Source: Gemmatimonadota bacterium (GTDB lineage Bacteria > Gemmatimonadota > Gemmatimonadetes > Gemmatimonadales > GWC2-71-9). From it: a stretch of DNA of 9,080 nt. Position 1 is the stretch's first letter. Every line of letters begins with the position of its first letter. Positions 7,136-9,080 of this stretch are shown one piece after another. The translations under genes and the position numbers were made by a program. Location: the NCBI GenBank assembly GCA_029859185.1, contig JAOUDR010000082.1, positions 1-9,080 of the forward strand. Reading direction: 5' to 3'. The notes beneath the pieces were generated by a model. It had not been told where the DNA came from and ran no database searches. It saw only the letters and a list, made by a program, of their open reading frames with translations.

Positions 7136-7189
7136 CGTATTTGATTCCACGGGTATCACAACACAGGCAAACCAAACCGGAGGTCGGGC

Positions 7190-7585
7190 ATGCGGTGGAC
7201 GTACTTGGTTGGAATGGGTGTGGGGCTGGCGTGTTTGGCGGTGGCGCAGCCGGCACAGGCGCAGGACGCCAAGAAGCCGCCGGTCATGACCCACGAGACG
7301 GCAGGCCGCGAGCAGTGCGCGATGTGCCATGGAGGCGCCATGGAGGGCATCAAAGCCATGCCCGCCGGGCACAAGGGCATCGCCAACGACGCTTGCACGC
7401 TCTGTCACGCAAAAGACTCTCCCGTGCAGACGGCCACGCCCCCGGCGATGACGCACGACGTTGCCGGGCGCGAGCAGTGCCTGATGTGCCATGGTGGTGC
7501 CATGGAGGGCATGAAGGCCGCACCTGCCAATCACAAGGGCATCGACAACAAGAACTGCACGCTCTGCCATAAGCCCGCGAAGTAG
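7190..7585 (+). CDS. Small tetrahaem periplasmic cytochrome c
   Basis: The 131-residue protein has a clear signal peptide (cleavage AQA|QDA after residue 24), leaving about 107 residues. It holds four CxxCH motifs: CAMCH, CTLCH, CLMCH and CTLCH. The non-motif His number exactly four (in MTHE, GHKG, MTHD and NHKG), so each haem can be bis-His ligated. The mature protein is two copies of a 54-residue unit, MTH-x3-GREQC-x-MCHGGAMEG-...-HKGI-...-CTLCH, each binding two haems. A CGGAGGT Shine-Dalgarno (7178-7184) sits 5 nt before the ATG. Size and charge pattern suggest a diffusible electron shuttle between inner-membrane and outer-membrane cytochromes. The upstream hairpin suggests it may also be transcribed alone and possibly at a higher level. 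A structural match to known tetrahaem families was not established. Confidence 0.92.
   Translation: MRWTYLVGMGVGLACLAVAQPAQAQDAKKPPVMTHETAGREQCAMCHGGAMEGIKAMPAGHKGIANDACTLCHAKDSPVQTATPPAMTHDVAGREQCLMCHGGAMEGMKAAPANHKGIDNKNCTLCHKPAK
7286..7570 (+). repeat. Direct internal duplication within tetrahaem gene
   Basis: Two copies of a 123-bp segment (7286-7408 and 7448-7570) are offset by 162 bp, which is 54 codons. They remain close at the DNA level: the bases for REQC are identical (CGCGAGCAGTGC), as are CACAAGGGCATCG and GCACGCTCTG. This points to a fairly recent in-frame duplication of a two-haem unit, or to strong selection on both copies. Confidence 0.85.
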
Positions 7586-7605
7586 GCGGGGCAGGGCCCC
7601 AAAGC

Positions 7606-7645
7606 TCGGGCCGCGCGGTCTTCCGCGCGGCCCGACGTGTTTGTG
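7606..7645 (+). terminator. Strong GC-rich hairpin terminator after tetrahaem gene
   Basis: A 13-bp perfect stem, TCGGGCCGCGCGG (7606-7618) with its complement (7623-7635), closes a TCTT tetraloop 21 nt after the stop codon and is followed by CGTGTTTGTG. The tail is only moderately T-rich, but the stem is very stable. It probably ends the cytochrome transcript and isolates the decarboxylase gene. The rest of the gap to 7758 shows no gene or RNA that I can support. Confidence 0.65.
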
Positions 7646-7803
7646 CGCGCTGCGTCCGGTAGCGGCTCCGTGCCGCGGTCCGTAGCTTCACGGAGCACGA
7701 GCGGCCCGGTCGTGACCCACGCGGTGAGCCTCGGGTGCCCTCGCGCGTGGCGGAGCAGATGAACCCGCGTGGACGCGTCGTCTTGCCCGACCCACCGCGG
7801 CAC

Positions 7804-9080
7804 ATGACCCCTGACGAGTTCCGCCGTCACGGCTACGCGACGGTGGACTGGATCGCGTCATACCTCGAACGGGTGGAGTCGTTTCCCGTGCTGTCGGCCG
7901 TCATGCCCGGCGCGTTGCGCGCGGCGCTACCGGCAGCCCCCCCGGAAGACGGTGAGCCGTACGAGGCGATTCTCGCCGACGTGGAGCGGCTGATTCTCCC
8001 CGGCATCACCCACTGGCAGTCTCCCAACTTCTTCGCCTACTTCTCCGCCAACGCGTCGCCGCCGGCCATGTTGGCCGAGCTGGTGTCGGCGGGGCTGGGG
8101 GTGCAGGGCATGTTGTGGGCGACGAGTCCCGCGTGCACCGAGCTCGAGACCCATGTGCTGGACTGGCTCGCCGATGCCCTGGGTCTTCCCGAGGCGTTCA
8201 CGTCGCGCGGGACCGGCGGTGGCGTCATCCAGGACACCGCTTCGAGCGCCACGCTCTGCGCCCTGCTCGCGGCCCGCGATCGAGCGACGGACGGGGCCGC
8301 CACGGAGCGCGGCCTCGCGGCCGGGCTCACGGCGTACGCGTCCACCCAAGCCCACTCGTCGGTCGAGAAGGCCGTGGGCATTGCCGGTCTCGGCCGCGCG
8401 CACCTGCGGCTGATCGAGGTGGACGACACCTTCGCCATGCGCCCCGCCGCCCTGGACGACGCGCTGCGCGCCGACCGCGCCGCGGGCCGAACCCCGTGCT
8501 TCGTGGCGGCCACCATCGGGACGACGTCCAGCACCGCCATGGACCCGCTTCCCGCCATCGTCGAAATCTGCCGGCGGCACGGTGTCTGGCTGCATGTCGA
8601 CGCGGCGCTCGCCGGCAACGCGGCAATCTGTCCGGAGTTCCGACAGTTCCAGGACGGGGTCGCCGGAGCCGACAGCTACTGTGTCAACCCGCACAAGTGG
8701 CTGCTCACGAATTTCGACTGCGACGCGTTCTACGTCGCCGATCGTGGTGCCCTGCTCCGGGCGCTGAGCATCCTCCCCGAGTACCTGCGGAACCAGGCCA
8801 CCGAGGCGGGCGCGGTGATCGACTACCGCGATTGGCAGGTCCCACTCGGCCGGCGGTTCCGCGCGCTCAAGCTCTGGTTCGTCATGCGCTCCTACGGGCT
8901 GGCGGGACTGCGGCAGCACATCCGCCATCATGTCGAGCTGGCGCGGCGGTTCGCCGACTGGGTGCGGGCCGATGCACGGTTCGAAATCGTCGCTCCGGTT
9001 GCCCTCAACCTCGTGTGCTTCCGGCTCCGGGGGGACGACGCACCGAACGAACGGCTGCTGGCGGCACTCACCGATAGTGG
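7804..9080 (+). CDS. PLP-dependent aromatic-L-amino-acid decarboxylase (3' end beyond window)
   Basis: The visible 425 residues belong to group II PLP decarboxylases of the DDC/TyDC type, which remove CO2 from aromatic amino acids such as Tyr, Trp or DOPA. The N-terminus MTPDEFRRHGYATVDWIASY aligns with the start of animal DDC. Further landmarks are SPACTELE, the PLP-stacking His 184 in QAHSSVEK, Asp 266 in HVDAALAG, and the Schiff-base Lys 298 in NPHKW followed by NFDCDAF. Tyr 327 in PEYLRN corresponds to human Tyr332, which favours decarboxylation over aldehyde synthesis. The DYRDWQVPLGRRFRALKLWF block is also diagnostic. Family length is about 470-480, so some 50 residues are missing. An in-frame ATG at 7759 (GGAG only 3 nt away) would add 15 residues. 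I prefer 7804 from the alignment, although its ribosome site is poor. Substrate is not determinable. It follows a terminator and looks unrelated to the cytochrome locus. Confidence 0.93.
   Translation, partial: MTPDEFRRHGYATVDWIASYLERVESFPVLSAVMPGALRAALPAAPPEDGEPYEAILADVERLILPGITHWQSPNFFAYFSANASPPAMLAELVSAGLGVQGMLWATSPACTELETHVLDWLADALGLPEAFTSRGTGGGVIQDTASSATLCALLAARDRATDGAATERGLAAGLTAYASTQAHSSVEKAVGIAGLGRAHLRLIEVDDTFAMRPAALDDALRADRAAGRTPCFVAATIGTTSSTAMDPLPAIVEICRRHGVWLHVDAALAGNAAICPEFRQFQDGVAGADSYCVNPHKWLLTNFDCDAFYVADRGALLRALSILPEYLRNQATEAGAVIDYRDWQVPLGRRFRALKLWFVMRSYGLAGLRQHIRHHVELARRFADWVRADARFEIVAPVALNLVCFRLRGDDAPNERLLAALTDS

Noticed and set aside
7223..7240. Lipobox in the tetrahaem signal peptide (GLAC)
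   Set aside because: The -3 residue is Gly rather than Leu or Val, the Cys lies inside the hydrophobic core, and a good AQA|Q Sec site follows.
7927..8931. Minus-strand frame (334 codons) and a plus-strand out-of-frame one (from 8115) over the decarboxylase
   Set aside because: The decarboxylase frame carries all the PLP-family motifs across the same bases; the other frames have none.

Overview
The window is GC-rich DNA from a Gram-negative bacterium. It has an outer-membrane barrel, a Tat-exported iron-sulfur protein and many periplasmic c-type cytochromes. Four exported proteins have predicted signal peptides that end just before a Gln (ARA|QDD, DA|QG, SA|QAP, AQA|QDA). This habit, with the high GC and dense multihaem content, fits Gemmatimonadota or a relative, but that placement is inference and no marker gene is present.

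Layout. (1) 1-1598, minus strand: a translationally coupled hybA-like/hybB-like pair, a four-cluster ferredoxin-type subunit plus a NrfD/HybB-type quinone-reactive membrane subunit. The second gene runs off the left edge. (2) 1599-1779: a divergent promoter region. (3) 1780-7077, plus strand: a fusion of a 19-haem periplasmic c-type domain with a six-helix b-type cytochrome, then an outer-membrane beta-barrel, then a nine-haem periplasmic cytochrome whose start overlaps the barrel stop. (4) 7078-7189: a gap with a perfect 14-bp hairpin. (5) 7190-7585: a small tetrahaem cytochrome made by internal duplication, followed by a strong hairpin terminator. (6) 7759/7804-9080: a PLP-dependent aromatic-L-amino-acid decarboxylase, cut by the right edge, apparently a separate unit.

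How the genes may work together (inference): the HybA/HybB pair and the b-type domain of the fusion are two quinone-linked modules on either side of one promoter region. The fusion could pass electrons from menaquinol to its own chain of 19 c-haems. The tetrahaem protein could act as a soluble shuttle. The nine-haem protein and the barrel, translated as a coupled pair, look like a candidate porin-cytochrome conduit across the outer membrane. In all, the window encodes 32 CxxCH haem c sites plus probably two b haems. No surface cytochrome, hydrogenase catalytic subunit or terminal reductase is visible, so the electron donor and acceptor are unknown. The main candidate novelty is this compact locus, whose barrel I cannot assign to the known MtrB/PioB type.
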